Below, piece after piece: positions 33,679 through 43,105 of a stretch of 64,000 nucleotides of DNA. The stretch spans positions 62,001-126,000 of the forward strand of contig JAFQIY010000016.1 of assembly GCA_017415165.1 (NCBI GenBank), in the 5' to 3' direction. The DNA comes from Oscillospiraceae bacterium. Lineage in GTDB: Bacteria; Bacillota; Clostridia; Oscillospirales; Ruminococcaceae. The number at the start of each line of letters is the position of its first letter. The stretch's first letter is position 1. The notes beneath the pieces are model-generated. The model saw only the letters and a list, made by a program, of their open reading frames with translations. It was not told the origin of the DNA and searched no databases. A program made the position numbers and the translations under genes.

Positions 33679-33724
33679 ATCATTATCCTCATCTTATATG
33701 TAAAAACAACATTCCTACAAGTAA

Positions 33725-33754
33725 ATTATACAACACAAACCGAGGCGTTGTCAA
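33725..33754 (-). promoter_or_regulatory. Promoter of the nucleotidyltransferase gene
   Basis: Minus-strand TTGACA (33749-33754), an 18-base spacer and TATAAT (33725-33730). Confidence 0.8.
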
Positions 33755-33802
33755 CTGCTGCTGAAAAAGGGTTTAAATTTGGTTAAGAAAACACTTTTCT
33801 TA

Positions 33803-33831
33803 TTGCATTGAAAATATGTATCACTTATAAT
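33803..33831 (+). promoter_or_regulatory. Promoter of the Na/Pi cotransporter gene
   Basis: TTGCAT (33803-33808), a 17-base spacer and TATAAT (33826-33831). A hairpin (33869-33887, 8-bp stem with a 3-base loop) lies in the leader just before the GGAGG of the gene. Confidence 0.7.
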
Positions 33832-33904
33832 TATTTACGGACAAAATAGATGGGTTTTTAAGAAAAAAGCAGGTAAGGTTTACCTGCAATTATGGAGGAA
33901 AAAT

Positions 33905-35545
33905 ATGGGTATTACTGAAATTCTCGGACTGCTTGGCGGTCTGGCACTGTTTCTTTACGGTATGCAGATGATGAGCGAAGGTCTCGAAGACGCTGCAGGA
34001 AACAAAATGAAAAGCATCCTTGAAAAGCTTACTTCAAACCGCTTTCTCGGGGTTGCGGTGGGTGCAGGAATTACTGCGGTAATTCAGTCCTCATCGGCAA
34101 CAACGGTAATGGTTGTTGGCTTTGTTAACTCAGGTATGATGACACTCAAGCAGGCTGTATGGATTATTATGGGTGCAAATATCGGTACCACTATCACGGG
34201 TCAGCTTATTGCGCTTGACGTAGGTATGCTTGCACCGCTGTTTGCTTTTATCGGTGTAGCAACGGTTGTATTTATCAAGGCTGCCAAGGTTCAGCACATA
34301 GGCAAAATTTTTGCGGGACTCGGCGTACTGTTCATCGGTATGAATATGATGGGTGACTCTATGGTGCCGCTCAGAGAATCGGAAGCATTTGTTGAAATTA
34401 TGACAAAATTCTCAAATCCTTTCCTTGGTATTCTCGCAGGTGCTGTTTTCACAGCTGTCATTCAGTCGTCCTCTGCTTCTGTAGGTATTCTTCAGACGCT
34501 TGCAACAGCAGGTCTTATCGGATTTCCTAACGCTGTTTTTGTACTGTTTGGTCAGAATATCGGTACTTGTATCACAGCTGTACTTGCTTCAATCGGAACA
34601 AACCGCAGCGCAAAGAGAACAACTATTATTCACCTGATGTTCAATATCATCGGTACGATTGTTTTCACCACACTTTGTCTGCTTCTTCCTGTTACCGACT
34701 GGGTTGGCGGAATTACACCTGATGACCCTTCAAAGCAGATTGCAAATATGCACACTATTTTTAACATTGTTACAACATCTCTCCTTATTCCTTTCGGAAC
34801 ATACCTTGCTAAATTCGCAGAAAAAATTCTTCCTGACACAGGTGAGGAAACTGACGGTGTCACTCCTCTTTCCAAGCTCAATGCGGAATTCCGCAGAGGC
34901 AGAATGCACCTCGGCTCTACAGCTGTTCACACTGACCTTCTTTCCCAGGAAATTCACCGTATGGTTGCTCTTTCCGGCGAAAATACATACAGGGCGTATA
35001 ATGTTATCCTTAACGGAAGCACATCGGTATTCGACGAAGTTGTCAAGCACGAGGAAACTATTGACGCTCTCAACAAGGAGGTTTCTCAGTACATTTCCAA
35101 AATTCTCGTTGACAACAACTGCGGTGACAATGTTGCTGATGTAGAACAGTACTTCCTGATTACAGGCAACGCTGAACGTATCGGTGACCACGCGCTTAAC
35201 ATTGCAGGATACATTGATGTTATCCGAAACAAGAAAATCGCTTTTTCAGATGAAGCACGGGCAGAGCTTTCCGAAATGCAGACAATTACTAAGGAAGCAC
35301 TTGACAAGGTTCTGAATATGAAAACGGCTACTCCTGAATGGCTGTCGGATATTGCTGCTTTTGAACAGAGAATTGATGATATGACAGAAACCTATCGTGA
35401 ACAGCACCTTGAACGTATGCGTCAGGGCAAGTGCACGGAAGAAGCTTGTATCCTTTACTCTGAACTGCTCACTGACTTTGAACGTATCGGTGACCACATT
35501 CTCAACATTGCACAGGCTTACTCAAAAATTGAAATTACTGCATAA
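33905..35545 (+). CDS. Na/Pi cotransporter with C-terminal PhoU domain
   Basis: 546 residues. The first 320 form the duplicated Na/Pi cotransporter II module, with the two signature repeats GITAVIQSSSATTVMVVGFVNSG and GAVFTAVIQSSSASVGILQ, and ANIGTTITGQ with its counterpart QNIGTCITAVL. The last 200 residues are a PhoU-like helical bundle, with ITGNAERIGDHALNIAGYI and DFERIGDHILNIAQAY as the two PhoU repeats. It imports phosphate with sodium, and the PhoU part probably controls transport. GGAGG precedes the ATG. A KdpDE-like sensor and regulator follow on the same strand. Confidence 0.93.
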   Translation: MGITEILGLLGGLALFLYGMQMMSEGLEDAAGNKMKSILEKLTSNRFLGVAVGAGITAVIQSSSATTVMVVGFVNSGMMTLKQAVWIIMGANIGTTITGQLIALDVGMLAPLFAFIGVATVVFIKAAKVQHIGKIFAGLGVLFIGMNMMGDSMVPLRESEAFVEIMTKFSNPFLGILAGAVFTAVIQSSSASVGILQTLATAGLIGFPNAVFVLFGQNIGTCITAVLASIGTNRSAKRTTIIHLMFNIIGTIVFTTLCLLLPVTDWVGGITPDDPSKQIANMHTIFNIVTTSLLIPFGTYLAKFAEKILPDTGEETDGVTPLSKLNAEFRRGRMHLGSTAVHTDLLSQEIHRMVALSGENTYRAYNVILNGSTSVFDEVVKHEETIDALNKEVSQYISKILVDNNCGDNVADVEQYFLITGNAERIGDHALNIAGYIDVIRNKKIAFSDEARAELSEMQTITKEALDKVLNMKTATPEWLSDIAAFEQRIDDMTETYREQHLERMRQGKCTEEACILYSELLTDFERIGDHILNIAQAYSKIEITA

Positions 35546-35551
35546 AATATA

Positions 35552-35580
35552 TTCCAAATTCGTCTCCGATATGGTATAAT
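35552..35580 (+). promoter_or_regulatory. Possible promoter of the two-component genes
   Basis: TATAAT (35575-35580) with a weak TTCCAA (35552-35557) 17 bases upstream. It suggests the sensor and regulator can be transcribed apart from the phosphate transporter. Confidence 0.5.
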
Positions 35581-35609
35581 GTTCTTATCATTTTTATGGA
35601 GAAATACTT

Positions 35610-36659
35610 ATGTTAGATACTAAAACAATTGTCAGGGATGCTGTTTTTACAGTAATTATCCCGATAGCTGCATTCCTGCTGATTATGCTTTTACAGCACT
35701 TTTTCGACGCGCACTCGCTTATACCTATGATTTTTGTACTCGGTGTGTTTTTTGTTTCGCTTAAAACTCACGGTTTCTTATGGGGAATAATTGCGTCCCT
35801 TGTAGGCGTACTGCTTGTAAACTATGCGTTCACTTATCCTTATTATGCGTTTGACCTTATTTCCCCTGAATGTGTTTCGTCAGCAGTAGTTATGCTGCTT
35901 GTTGCGGTAATGACAGGCGTACTTACAACGCGTGTGAGAACACAGGAAAAACTCAGGGCTGAAAATGAAAAGGAACGAATGCGTGCAAATCTTCTGCGTG
36001 CCGTTTCACACGACCTGCGTACTCCCCTTACGACAATTTATGGTTCGTGTACGGCCATTCTGGAAAATTACGAACAGCTCAATGAAAATCAGAAACAGAT
36101 GCTTCTCGGTGAAATCAAAGAGGACTCCGAATGGCTGATAAGAATGGTTGAAAATCTGCTGTCCGTAACACGAATTGACAGCAAGATGGTACGTGTAAAC
36201 AAGACTCCTACTGCGCTGGAAGAACTCATTGACACTGTGCTGATTAAATTCCGAAAACGCCGTCCCGATCAGGAGGTCACGGTTAAAATTCCCGATGAAT
36301 TTGTAAGTATTCCGATGGACGCTATGCTTATAGAGCAGGTGCTTACGAATATTCTGGAAAATGCTGCTGACCACGCAAAGGGTATGACAGAGCTCAGACT
36401 TGAGGTTGATTTGAAAGGCAATAAGGCGGTGTTTACCGTCAAGGATAACGGCTGCGGAATTGACCCTGAGAGACTGCGTGATTTATTTACGGGATACCTT
36501 GACCGCGGCAACACTGTTACTGACGGAACTCGCAACAATATGGGTATCGGACTTTCAGTATGCTCAGCTATAATCAAGGCGCACGGCAGTGAAATTTCTG
36601 CACAGAACCTCAAGGAAGGCGGCGCTGCTTTTACATTCTCACTTGAAATGGAGGATTAA
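35610..36659 (+). CDS. KdpD-like sensor histidine kinase (short form)
   Basis: 349 residues. Residues 10-105 hold four membrane helices of the DUF4118 type (PIAAFLLIMLLQHFF, LIPMIFVLGVFFVSL, GIIASLVGVLLVNYAFTYPYYAF). The kinase part follows: H-box AVSHDLRTPLTT with His134, N-box NILENAADHA, G1 VKDNGCGI and the G2-like MGIGLSVCSAI. It matches the C-terminal half of KdpD; the N-terminal KdpD and Usp domains that sense potassium and c-di-AMP are missing. No kdpFABC genes are present. GGAG precedes the ATG. Confidence 0.88.
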   Translation: MLDTKTIVRDAVFTVIIPIAAFLLIMLLQHFFDAHSLIPMIFVLGVFFVSLKTHGFLWGIIASLVGVLLVNYAFTYPYYAFDLISPECVSSAVVMLLVAVMTGVLTTRVRTQEKLRAENEKERMRANLLRAVSHDLRTPLTTIYGSCTAILENYEQLNENQKQMLLGEIKEDSEWLIRMVENLLSVTRIDSKMVRVNKTPTALEELIDTVLIKFRKRRPDQEVTVKIPDEFVSIPMDAMLIEQVLTNILENAADHAKGMTELRLEVDLKGNKAVFTVKDNGCGIDPERLRDLFTGYLDRGNTVTDGTRNNMGIGLSVCSAIIKAHGSEISAQNLKEGGAAFTFSLEMED

Positions 36660-36662
36660 TCT

Positions 36663-37364
36663 GTGGCTAACAAATACAAGATACTTATTGTCGAAGACGA
36701 AAGCAGTATTCTCAGCTTTATAAAGGCAACTCTTGAAGCTAACGAATATCAGGCAATAACTGCTGACACCTGCAAAAACGGTCTTATGATGTATGCTTCT
36801 CACAGACCTGACCTTGTTATTCTTGACCTCGGGCTTCCCGATATGGACGGCACGGAATTCATCAAAGAGGTTCGTCGTAACAGCATTACTCCAATACTTG
36901 TGCTTTCAGCAAGAACTGAGGAAAACGACAAGGTTTCCGCACTTGATTTGGGTGCAAATGATTATATCACCAAGCCATTCGGCACGGCTGAATTGCTGGC
37001 AAGGGTTCGTGCGGCACTGAGAAGCAAACGCAATTCTGAGTCCTCAGGAACAACAGGCGGAGAATTCACCCTCAATGATATGATTATCAATTACGACAAG
37101 CGCTCGGTTTTTGTAGGAAATCAGGAAATCAAGCTTACTCAGACGGAATATAATATCCTTGCGCTTCTGTCGTTTCACTCAGGAAAGGTGCTGACCTACG
37201 CTTTTATCATTAATCAGATATGGGGATATGTTGACGGCACAAGCACGAAAAAACTACAGGTAAATATGTCAAACCTGCGTAAAAAGCTTGGCTCAAAGCC
37301 CGGCGAAAACAAGTATATTATCAATGAGCTTGGCGTCGGTTACCGTATGCAGGACGAGTTCTGA
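36663..37364 (+). CDS. OmpR family response regulator, KdpE-like
   Basis: 233 residues from a GTG preceded by GGAGG, three bases after the sensor kinase stop. The receiver domain has the acidic pair ED, phosphoacceptor Asp55 (LVILDLGLPDMDG) and Lys in YITKPFG. The winged-helix domain ends with KVLTYAFIINQIWGY, LQVNMSNLRKKLG and NELGVGYRM. It closely follows the KdpE pattern. The target is unknown because the classical kdp operon is absent; the preceding phosphate transporter or the following ABC exporter are candidates by position only. Confidence 0.92.
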   Translation: MANKYKILIVEDESSILSFIKATLEANEYQAITADTCKNGLMMYASHRPDLVILDLGLPDMDGTEFIKEVRRNSITPILVLSARTEENDKVSALDLGANDYITKPFGTAELLARVRAALRSKRNSESSGTTGGEFTLNDMIINYDKRSVFVGNQEIKLTQTEYNILALLSFHSGKVLTYAFIINQIWGYVDGTSTKKLQVNMSNLRKKLGSKPGENKYIINELGVGYRMQDEF

Positions 37365-37371
37365 AAACACC

Positions 37372-37402
37372 GCTCCGCTTGCAGATATACTGCGTGCGGA
37401 GC
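37372..37402 (+). terminator. Terminator of the two-component genes
   Basis: Outer stem GCTCCGC/GCGGAGC (37372-37378 with 37396-37402) with an inner GCAG/CTGC pairing, followed by TTTTT. Confidence 0.85.
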
Positions 37403-37431
37403 TTTTTGGCACGATTAATATAATTAAATTG

Positions 37432-37461
37432 TTGACAAAAGCTTTTTAAAAGTAGTATAAT
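37432..37461 (+). promoter_or_regulatory. Promoter of the ABC exporter genes
   Basis: TTGACA (37432-37437), an 18-base spacer and TATAAT (37456-37461), ahead of the leader hairpin at 37473-37503. Confidence 0.88.
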
Positions 37462-37472
37462 TAATATGGTTA

Positions 37473-37503
37473 ATAAGGTATCAGCTTCGGCTTGATACCT
37501 TAT
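37473..37503 (+). promoter_or_regulatory. Attenuator-like leader hairpin of the ABC exporter
   Basis: ATAAGGTATCA-GC with a TTCG tetraloop and GC-T-TGATACCTTAT (37473-37503) form a 13-bp stem with a single bulged T, followed by ACTATTTTTG. It begins a few bases after the expected transcription start and lies between the promoter and the first ribosome binding site. It could end or delay transcription unless antagonised, or could simply stabilise the 5' end. Confidence 0.6.
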
Positions 37504-37531
37504 ACTATTTTTGAAATCGGAGGCTATGGCG

Positions 37532-39250
37532 ATGAAAAAATATTTGCCGTACATAAAAAAATACTGGTACAGCTTTCTGCTTGGCCCGCTGTTTATGACA
37601 CTGGAGGCGGCAGGTGAATTTATTCTGCCTTACGTCAGTGCTGACGTCATCAACAATGGTGCGGCAAAGGGTGATGTGGACTACATTATCCGTAAGGGGA
37701 TTGTTATGCTCATAATTGCGGTGCTGATGATGATTACGGGGGTGTTGGGTGCGAATTTTGCGGTAAGAGGTTCGGTACGTCTTGCGGCAGGTGTGCGTGA
37801 GGACGTGTTCAGGAAAATTCAGAAATTTTCTTTCTCAAACATTGACACCTTCACTACAGGCTCGCTGATTACGAGAATTACAAACGATATTACGCAAGTA
37901 CAGAACTTTACTCAGACGCTTCTGCGCGGCACATTCCGCTCGCCGATTATGCTTATCGGTGCTATGGTTATGTCGTTTATGCTCAATCCTGACCTTGCGT
38001 GGATAATTCTGATTGTTATTCCTATTCTTGCAATTCTTATTGCGGCGATTATTGTGACGGCTTCGCCCCGTTACACGAAAATGCAGGTGCAGATTGACAA
38101 GCTGAACATAAACGTGCGTGAAACGGTTACAAATCAGCGTGTTATCAAGTCCTTTGTGCGTGAGGATTTTGAGAAGGAAAAGTTCGGTTTTGTCAATGAT
38201 GAGCTTGTTGAAAAGAGCACGTCTGCGCTGAAGATGATGCTTCTTATGCAGCCGATTTCCGCCCTTGCGGTAAACGTTACAACTCTTGCGGTTGTATGGG
38301 TTTCGGGCAAGCAGGTTATGGTCGGCGATATGGAGCTTGGCACGCTGACTGCATTCATTACATATCTTTCGCAGATTTTGACAGCACTCAACTTTATGGC
38401 TAATATTGTGCTGCAAGGCACTCGTGCGGCGGCTTCGGACAGAAGAATTTCCGAGGTGCTTGACGCTGAAATTACTCTTAATGATGACAATGTGCAGGAC
38501 AGAAACCGCACTATCAACAGCGGCAGAATTGAGTTCAGAAACGTAAGCTTCCGTTACTTCAAGAACAATAGTGAAAAGGTGCTTGACGGCATTAATCTTG
38601 AAATAAATTCGGGTGAGCTGGTTGGAATTATAGGCTCGACGGGAAGTGGTAAGACAACGCTTGTTTCTCTTATTCCGAGGCTTTATGACACTGACGAGGG
38701 TACGGTTTTCGTTGACGGTACTGACGTGCGTGAATTACCGCTGTTCAATCTGCGTGAAAGCGTGGCGATGGTGTTGCAGAAGAACACGCTTTTCTCTGGC
38801 ACGGCGGCGGAAAATCTCCGTTGGGGCAACGAAAATGCTACTGACGAGGAAATTATTGAGGCGGCAAAAATTGCACAGGCTGACTCCTTTATCAGCGGCT
38901 TTACGGACGGTTACGAAACGGAGCTTGACCAGGGCGGTGCAAACCTTTCGGGCGGTCAGAAGCAGAGAATGTGCATTGCCCGTGCATTGCTGAAAAAGCC
39001 AAAGATTATTATTCTCGACGACTCTACAAGTGCAGTTGACACGGCTACTGACGCTTCAATCAGAAAGGCATTGCGTGAACGTCTGCCTGAGGTTACGAAG
39101 CTTATTATTGCACAGCGTATCAACTCGGTTATTGACGCTGACAAGATTGTGGTGCTTGATGACGGCAAAATTGTTGGCTGCGGAAGTCACGATGAACTGA
39201 TGGAAAGCTGCACAGCTTATCAGGAAATTTACCGTTCGCAGAAAGACTGA
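37532..39250 (+). CDS. ABC exporter subunit, degenerate-site half
   Basis: 572 residues: six-helix type I exporter domain (MKKYLPYIKKYWYSFLLGPLFMTLEAAGEFILP onward) then the nucleotide-binding domain with Walker A GSTGSGKTT, Q-loop VLQKNT, signature LSGGQKQRM and Walker B IIILDDSTSAVD. The catalytic Glu after Walker B is replaced by Asp, as in the degenerate half of heterodimeric exporters such as TM287/288. GGAGG fits the ATG at 37532; the ATG at 37526 is too close. Together with the next gene it would form one exporter in the cytoplasmic membrane, often for drugs or peptides. Confidence 0.93.
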   Translation: MKKYLPYIKKYWYSFLLGPLFMTLEAAGEFILPYVSADVINNGAAKGDVDYIIRKGIVMLIIAVLMMITGVLGANFAVRGSVRLAAGVREDVFRKIQKFSFSNIDTFTTGSLITRITNDITQVQNFTQTLLRGTFRSPIMLIGAMVMSFMLNPDLAWIILIVIPILAILIAAIIVTASPRYTKMQVQIDKLNINVRETVTNQRVIKSFVREDFEKEKFGFVNDELVEKSTSALKMMLLMQPISALAVNVTTLAVVWVSGKQVMVGDMELGTLTAFITYLSQILTALNFMANIVLQGTRAAASDRRISEVLDAEITLNDDNVQDRNRTINSGRIEFRNVSFRYFKNNSEKVLDGINLEINSGELVGIIGSTGSGKTTLVSLIPRLYDTDEGTVFVDGTDVRELPLFNLRESVAMVLQKNTLFSGTAAENLRWGNENATDEEIIEAAKIAQADSFISGFTDGYETELDQGGANLSGGQKQRMCIARALLKKPKIIILDDSTSAVDTATDASIRKALRERLPEVTKLIIAQRINSVIDADKIVVLDDGKIVGCGSHDELMESCTAYQEIYRSQKD

Positions 39251-39264
39251 TTGGAGGTGAAGCT

Positions 39265-41154
39265 ATGGAAAATACATCCAGACAGGAACGCTTGCTGAAA
39301 AAGTACAGCAGCGTGAAAAAGGACGGCACTGCCAAGAAAAATATGGACGTTATGGGGCGAGGAAACCGTGATGCGGCTTTCAGTGCAAAGGGCAAGCCTA
39401 AGGATATGAAGGCTTCCATACTTCGCCTGCTTCGCTATCTTGCGAAGGAACGTGCTTTGCTTGTTATTGCGATGATTTGTGCGGTAGTACAGACGGTTTC
39501 AACCCTTGCGGCAAGCTATATGCTTCGTCCGATTATGAACAAGTTTATCTATTTTGATGAGGCAAATCCCGACATTACTGACCGTGTCAAGGGACTTGCA
39601 GGCGGACTTGTTATTCTTGCGGTTGTGTACGGAATTTCCGTGCTGACCCAATGGTTACAGCAGCGAATTATGCTGTCTGTTTCACAGCGCACACTTTCCC
39701 ATATGAGAAGTGAGCTTTATGACAAGCTGCAGGATTTGCCTATAAGCTACTTTGACCGCAATCCTGCGGGCGATATTATGAGCCGTTTCACAAATGACGT
39801 TGACACGGTGGGCGAAATGCTGAACACGACGCTTATTCAGATTATTTCGGGTGCGATTACGATTGTGGGCACGGTTTTCCTGATGCTTTACACCAACATA
39901 ATTCTGGGCGGTATCACGATTATTATGACTCCCCTGCTTGTATGGGTGAGCAAGCTGATTATCAGCAAGAGCCGTGGCGCTTACTCGGAACAGCAGAAAA
40001 ATCTCGGTATGCTCAACGGTTTTGCGGAGGAAACAATTTCGGGGCAGAAGGTTGTGAAAATCTTCAATCACGAGGAAATTGCCGAGGAAGAATTTGCTTT
40101 TCTCAACGGCAGACTTTGTGAGTCGCAGATTAAGGCACAGTTCCGTGCGGGCATTATGGGTCCTGTTACGCATCAGCTTTGCAACGTGGTTTACGGCATT
40201 ACTGCTTGCGTGGGTGCAATTCTTGTTGCGGTGCGTGGCTTCGACATCGGCGGTCTGACGATTTCTCTCAATTTCACACGTCAGTTCAACCGTCCGATTA
40301 ACGAAATATCTATGCAGATGAACACAGTTTTCTCGGCGCTTGCAGGTGCTGAACGTGTATTTCAGGTTATGGACACTGAGCCTGAAAAGCAGGACACAGA
40401 AGTTGTTCCTATGGATAAAATTGAGGGACATATAGTTCTTGACGGTGTGAACTTCGGATATGTTCCGGGGGTAACTGTGCTTCACGACATCACTCTTTAC
40501 GCAAAGCCGGGACAAAAAATTGCTTTTGTCGGTTCGACGGGTGCGGGAAAGACTACGGTTACAAATCTGCTTTCGAGGTTTTACGAAATTGAGGAGGGCA
40601 CGATTACCATTGACGGCGTACCTATTGAAAAGATTGACAGGGATTTTCTCCGCTCGAACATTGCTATGGTTTTACAGGACACTCACCTTTTCACGGGTAC
40701 GGTTATGGAGAATATCCGCTACGGACGGCTTGAAGCTACTGACGAGGAAGTCATTGAGGCGGCAAAGGTCGCTTCGGCGCACACCTTCATTATGCAGCTT
40801 GAAAACGGTTATGATACGCTGCTGGAAAATGACGGTGCAAATCTTTCTCAGGGTCAGCGTCAACTGCTGAACATTGCTCGTGCTGCAATAAGCCGTGCGC
40901 CTATTCTTATTCTTGATGAGGCAACAAGCTCCGTTGACACACGTACTGAGCGCCACATTGAGGAAGGTATGGACGCACTTATGGAAAACCGCACGACATT
41001 TGTTATTGCGCACCGTCTTTCAACGGTACGAAAATCCAATGCAATTATGGTGCTTGAAAAGGGACGGGTTGTTGAACGTGGTACGCACGATGAATTGCTT
41101 GAACTTGGCGGCAGGTATGCTGACCTTTACCACGAAATTGCAGAGCTTTCCTGA
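39265..41154 (+). CDS. ABC exporter subunit, catalytic half
   Basis: 629 residues. A charged N-terminal extension of about 50 residues precedes the membrane domain (RYLAKERALLVIAMICAVVQTVSTLAASYMLRPIM). The nucleotide-binding domain has Walker A GSTGAGKTT, signature LSQGQRQLLNIARA, Walker B ILILDEATSSVD with the normal Glu, and H-loop VIAHRLSTVRKS. With the Asp-bearing partner just upstream this makes a typical heterodimer with one active ATP site. GGAGGTG lies before the ATG, 14 bases after the partner's stop. No terminator was seen between it and the chemoreceptor gene. Confidence 0.94.
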   Translation: MENTSRQERLLKKYSSVKKDGTAKKNMDVMGRGNRDAAFSAKGKPKDMKASILRLLRYLAKERALLVIAMICAVVQTVSTLAASYMLRPIMNKFIYFDEANPDITDRVKGLAGGLVILAVVYGISVLTQWLQQRIMLSVSQRTLSHMRSELYDKLQDLPISYFDRNPAGDIMSRFTNDVDTVGEMLNTTLIQIISGAITIVGTVFLMLYTNIILGGITIIMTPLLVWVSKLIISKSRGAYSEQQKNLGMLNGFAEETISGQKVVKIFNHEEIAEEEFAFLNGRLCESQIKAQFRAGIMGPVTHQLCNVVYGITACVGAILVAVRGFDIGGLTISLNFTRQFNRPINEISMQMNTVFSALAGAERVFQVMDTEPEKQDTEVVPMDKIEGHIVLDGVNFGYVPGVTVLHDITLYAKPGQKIAFVGSTGAGKTTVTNLLSRFYEIEEGTITIDGVPIEKIDRDFLRSNIAMVLQDTHLFTGTVMENIRYGRLEATDEEVIEAAKVASAHTFIMQLENGYDTLLENDGANLSQGQRQLLNIARAAISRAPILILDEATSSVDTRTERHIEEGMDALMENRTTFVIAHRLSTVRKSNAIMVLEKGRVVERGTHDELLELGGRYADLYHEIAELS

Positions 41155-41273
41155 TATGAATGACAATGCGTTCATAAAATGTTTACATATACAAATTAAC
41201 AAAAAACATTCCATTGTGATGTAAAATGTTGTATAATAATTTTATATGTAAAAGAAAGGAGGGGGAAGCTGCA

Positions 41274-43067
41274 TTGAAATATTCAGTCAGAACAAAACTG
41301 ATTGCTGTAACCTTTACAATTTTTGTGGCTGCGGCAGTGCTTTTCTCCCTTATATCATACTCGGCAGCAAAGCGCTCCGCCGAAGCTGTGGTAAAATCGC
41401 TCATCGACCAGAGCGTTATTACTGCGGCGGATGCTCTTTCGGGCAAAATTGACGCTGTTACCGCTGTTGCAGAGGACGTTTCAAATGACCTTGCAATCAG
41501 CCGTGCTGTTGACGATTACCGACTGCGTTTACTTGAACAACGTAATGAAGTTTACGCAAACAGCGGAATGGTGTTTGATGTAGTAAATTCTGCTGACCTG
41601 AAATCAATTGACGGTAAAACGGATTACTCTGCTAATGAAGCTGTTAAAAATGCTGTTTCAGGCACTCAATGGCTCACTGCACCGTATGAGCTTGACGGAA
41701 GAAGCGTTTGTACATACTCCGCTCCCCTTGACTATCTGAATGAAGAACGTGCAGGTGTGCTTGTGTGTACGCTTGGAAGCGAATTCTTCAGTGAAACCTT
41801 TGACAAGATTTCTCTTGGGAAGTCCTGCGCTGTTTATGTTAAGGACGAAAACGGAATTATTGCGGGACAAGCTTCTGAAAGTCCTGACATTTATACTTCT
41901 TCCTACGCAATAGAAAGCCGTGATGGCTGGACGATGTATGTTGAAGCTGTACCAGCGGAGCTTATGCCGCCGCTGACGGTTGAAATTCTTTCATCTGTCG
42001 CTCTTTCTGTAATTCTTGCGGCATTGCTGAGCACTATCATTGTGGTAATTCTCAGCAAGACGCTTACTCCTATCAAGGCAATGGCAAAGCGAATTTCCGC
42101 ACTTGCTGAGGGCGATTTCACATCCCCTGTTCCAAAGGCTTACTACAACGACGAATCAATGGCAATTGCCGAGGCACTTAACAAGACAATTGGTGCACTT
42201 AACGGCTGTATCCGTGAGATAACTGTTTCAATCAGCCACGTTGCTGACGGAGACATTTCCGAGGACAAAGCTGTTTATGCAGGCGATTTTGCAATGATTC
42301 ACGATGCGCTTTCCGATGTAAAGAAAACCCTGCGCAAGGCGCTTTCCCGTATCCGAACGGCTTCGGAAAAGGTTATTGACAATGCAGAAAAAATCACAGA
42401 GAAATCTGCTGCAATACCTGAGCCTGTGAAAAAAGATGTTGCGGTTTACAACGCTTTTGAAAATTGTCCCGACATTGTTGCGCAGGCAAACAAGGCGGCT
42501 GAAAAGCTTGAAGAAGCACGGAAAAAGCTTGCTGACGAGCAGAAAAAGCTTGACAATCTTACAGAGGCGATTTACTCAATCAACGACAACACTGACGGAA
42601 TTGTTGACGTTGTTGAACAGATTGAGGACATTGCTTTCCAGACAAATATTCTTGCACTCAATGCCGCTATCGAGGCTTCGGGTGCAGGCGAATTTGGCAA
42701 GGGCTTTGCGGTTGTTGCCGAGGAGGTACGCTCCCTTGCACAGATGAGCTCCGACTCTGCCAAGTCCACGACAGAACTTATCGAGGGCACGGTCTCCTCC
42801 ATTTCCAAGGGCTCAAATCTTGCGAAGCAGACCGCCGCACTTCTTGAAGAAGCACTTGCTTCTGCTGATGAGGCACTTGCACAGATGAATGTACTTACCA
42901 ATGCGGCAAAGGAATACGCAGATGCCGCAAAATCCGCAGAGGACTTGATTCTCCAGCTTTCACTTACTCCTGCATACGAGCCTGTGAAGCCTGACACGGC
43001 GGACGCTAAGGCAATTGTTACCGAGGCTAACCGAATGAAGAAGATTGCGGAGTCGTTTAAGACGTAA
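41274..43067 (+). CDS. Methyl-accepting chemotaxis protein
   Basis: 597 residues from a TTG preceded by AAAGGAGGGGG. A membrane helix (about 8-30), an extracellular sensor domain of about 205 residues with dCache-like features (SGKIDAVTAVAEDVS, GTQWLTAPYELDGRSVCTYSAPL), a second helix (238-262), a HAMP domain (SKTLTPIKAMAKRISALAEGDF) and the cytoplasmic helical hairpin with the conserved tip QIEDIAFQTNILALNAAIEASGAGEFGKGFAVVAEEVR. The tip reads EASGAGE where EAARAGE is usual. A TATAAT lies at 41232 without a clear -35. No other chemotaxis gene is in the window; the ligand is unknown. Confidence 0.93.
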   Translation: MKYSVRTKLIAVTFTIFVAAAVLFSLISYSAAKRSAEAVVKSLIDQSVITAADALSGKIDAVTAVAEDVSNDLAISRAVDDYRLRLLEQRNEVYANSGMVFDVVNSADLKSIDGKTDYSANEAVKNAVSGTQWLTAPYELDGRSVCTYSAPLDYLNEERAGVLVCTLGSEFFSETFDKISLGKSCAVYVKDENGIIAGQASESPDIYTSSYAIESRDGWTMYVEAVPAELMPPLTVEILSSVALSVILAALLSTIIVVILSKTLTPIKAMAKRISALAEGDFTSPVPKAYYNDESMAIAEALNKTIGALNGCIREITVSISHVADGDISEDKAVYAGDFAMIHDALSDVKKTLRKALSRIRTASEKVIDNAEKITEKSAAIPEPVKKDVAVYNAFENCPDIVAQANKAAEKLEEARKKLADEQKKLDNLTEAIYSINDNTDGIVDVVEQIEDIAFQTNILALNAAIEASGAGEFGKGFAVVAEEVRSLAQMSSDSAKSTTELIEGTVSSISKGSNLAKQTAALLEEALASADEALAQMNVLTNAAKEYADAAKSAEDLILQLSLTPAYEPVKPDTADAKAIVTEANRMKKIAESFKT

Positions 43068-43074
43068 TAAAAAT

Positions 43075-43100
43075 GGGTATCGAGAAATTACTCGATACCC
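43075..43100. terminator. Bidirectional terminator
   Basis: Perfect 10-bp stem (43075-43084 with 43091-43100), 6-base loop, T-rich on the plus side and A-rich before it, between the chemoreceptor gene and the convergent Ter operon. Confidence 0.87.
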
Positions 43101-43105
43101 TTATT

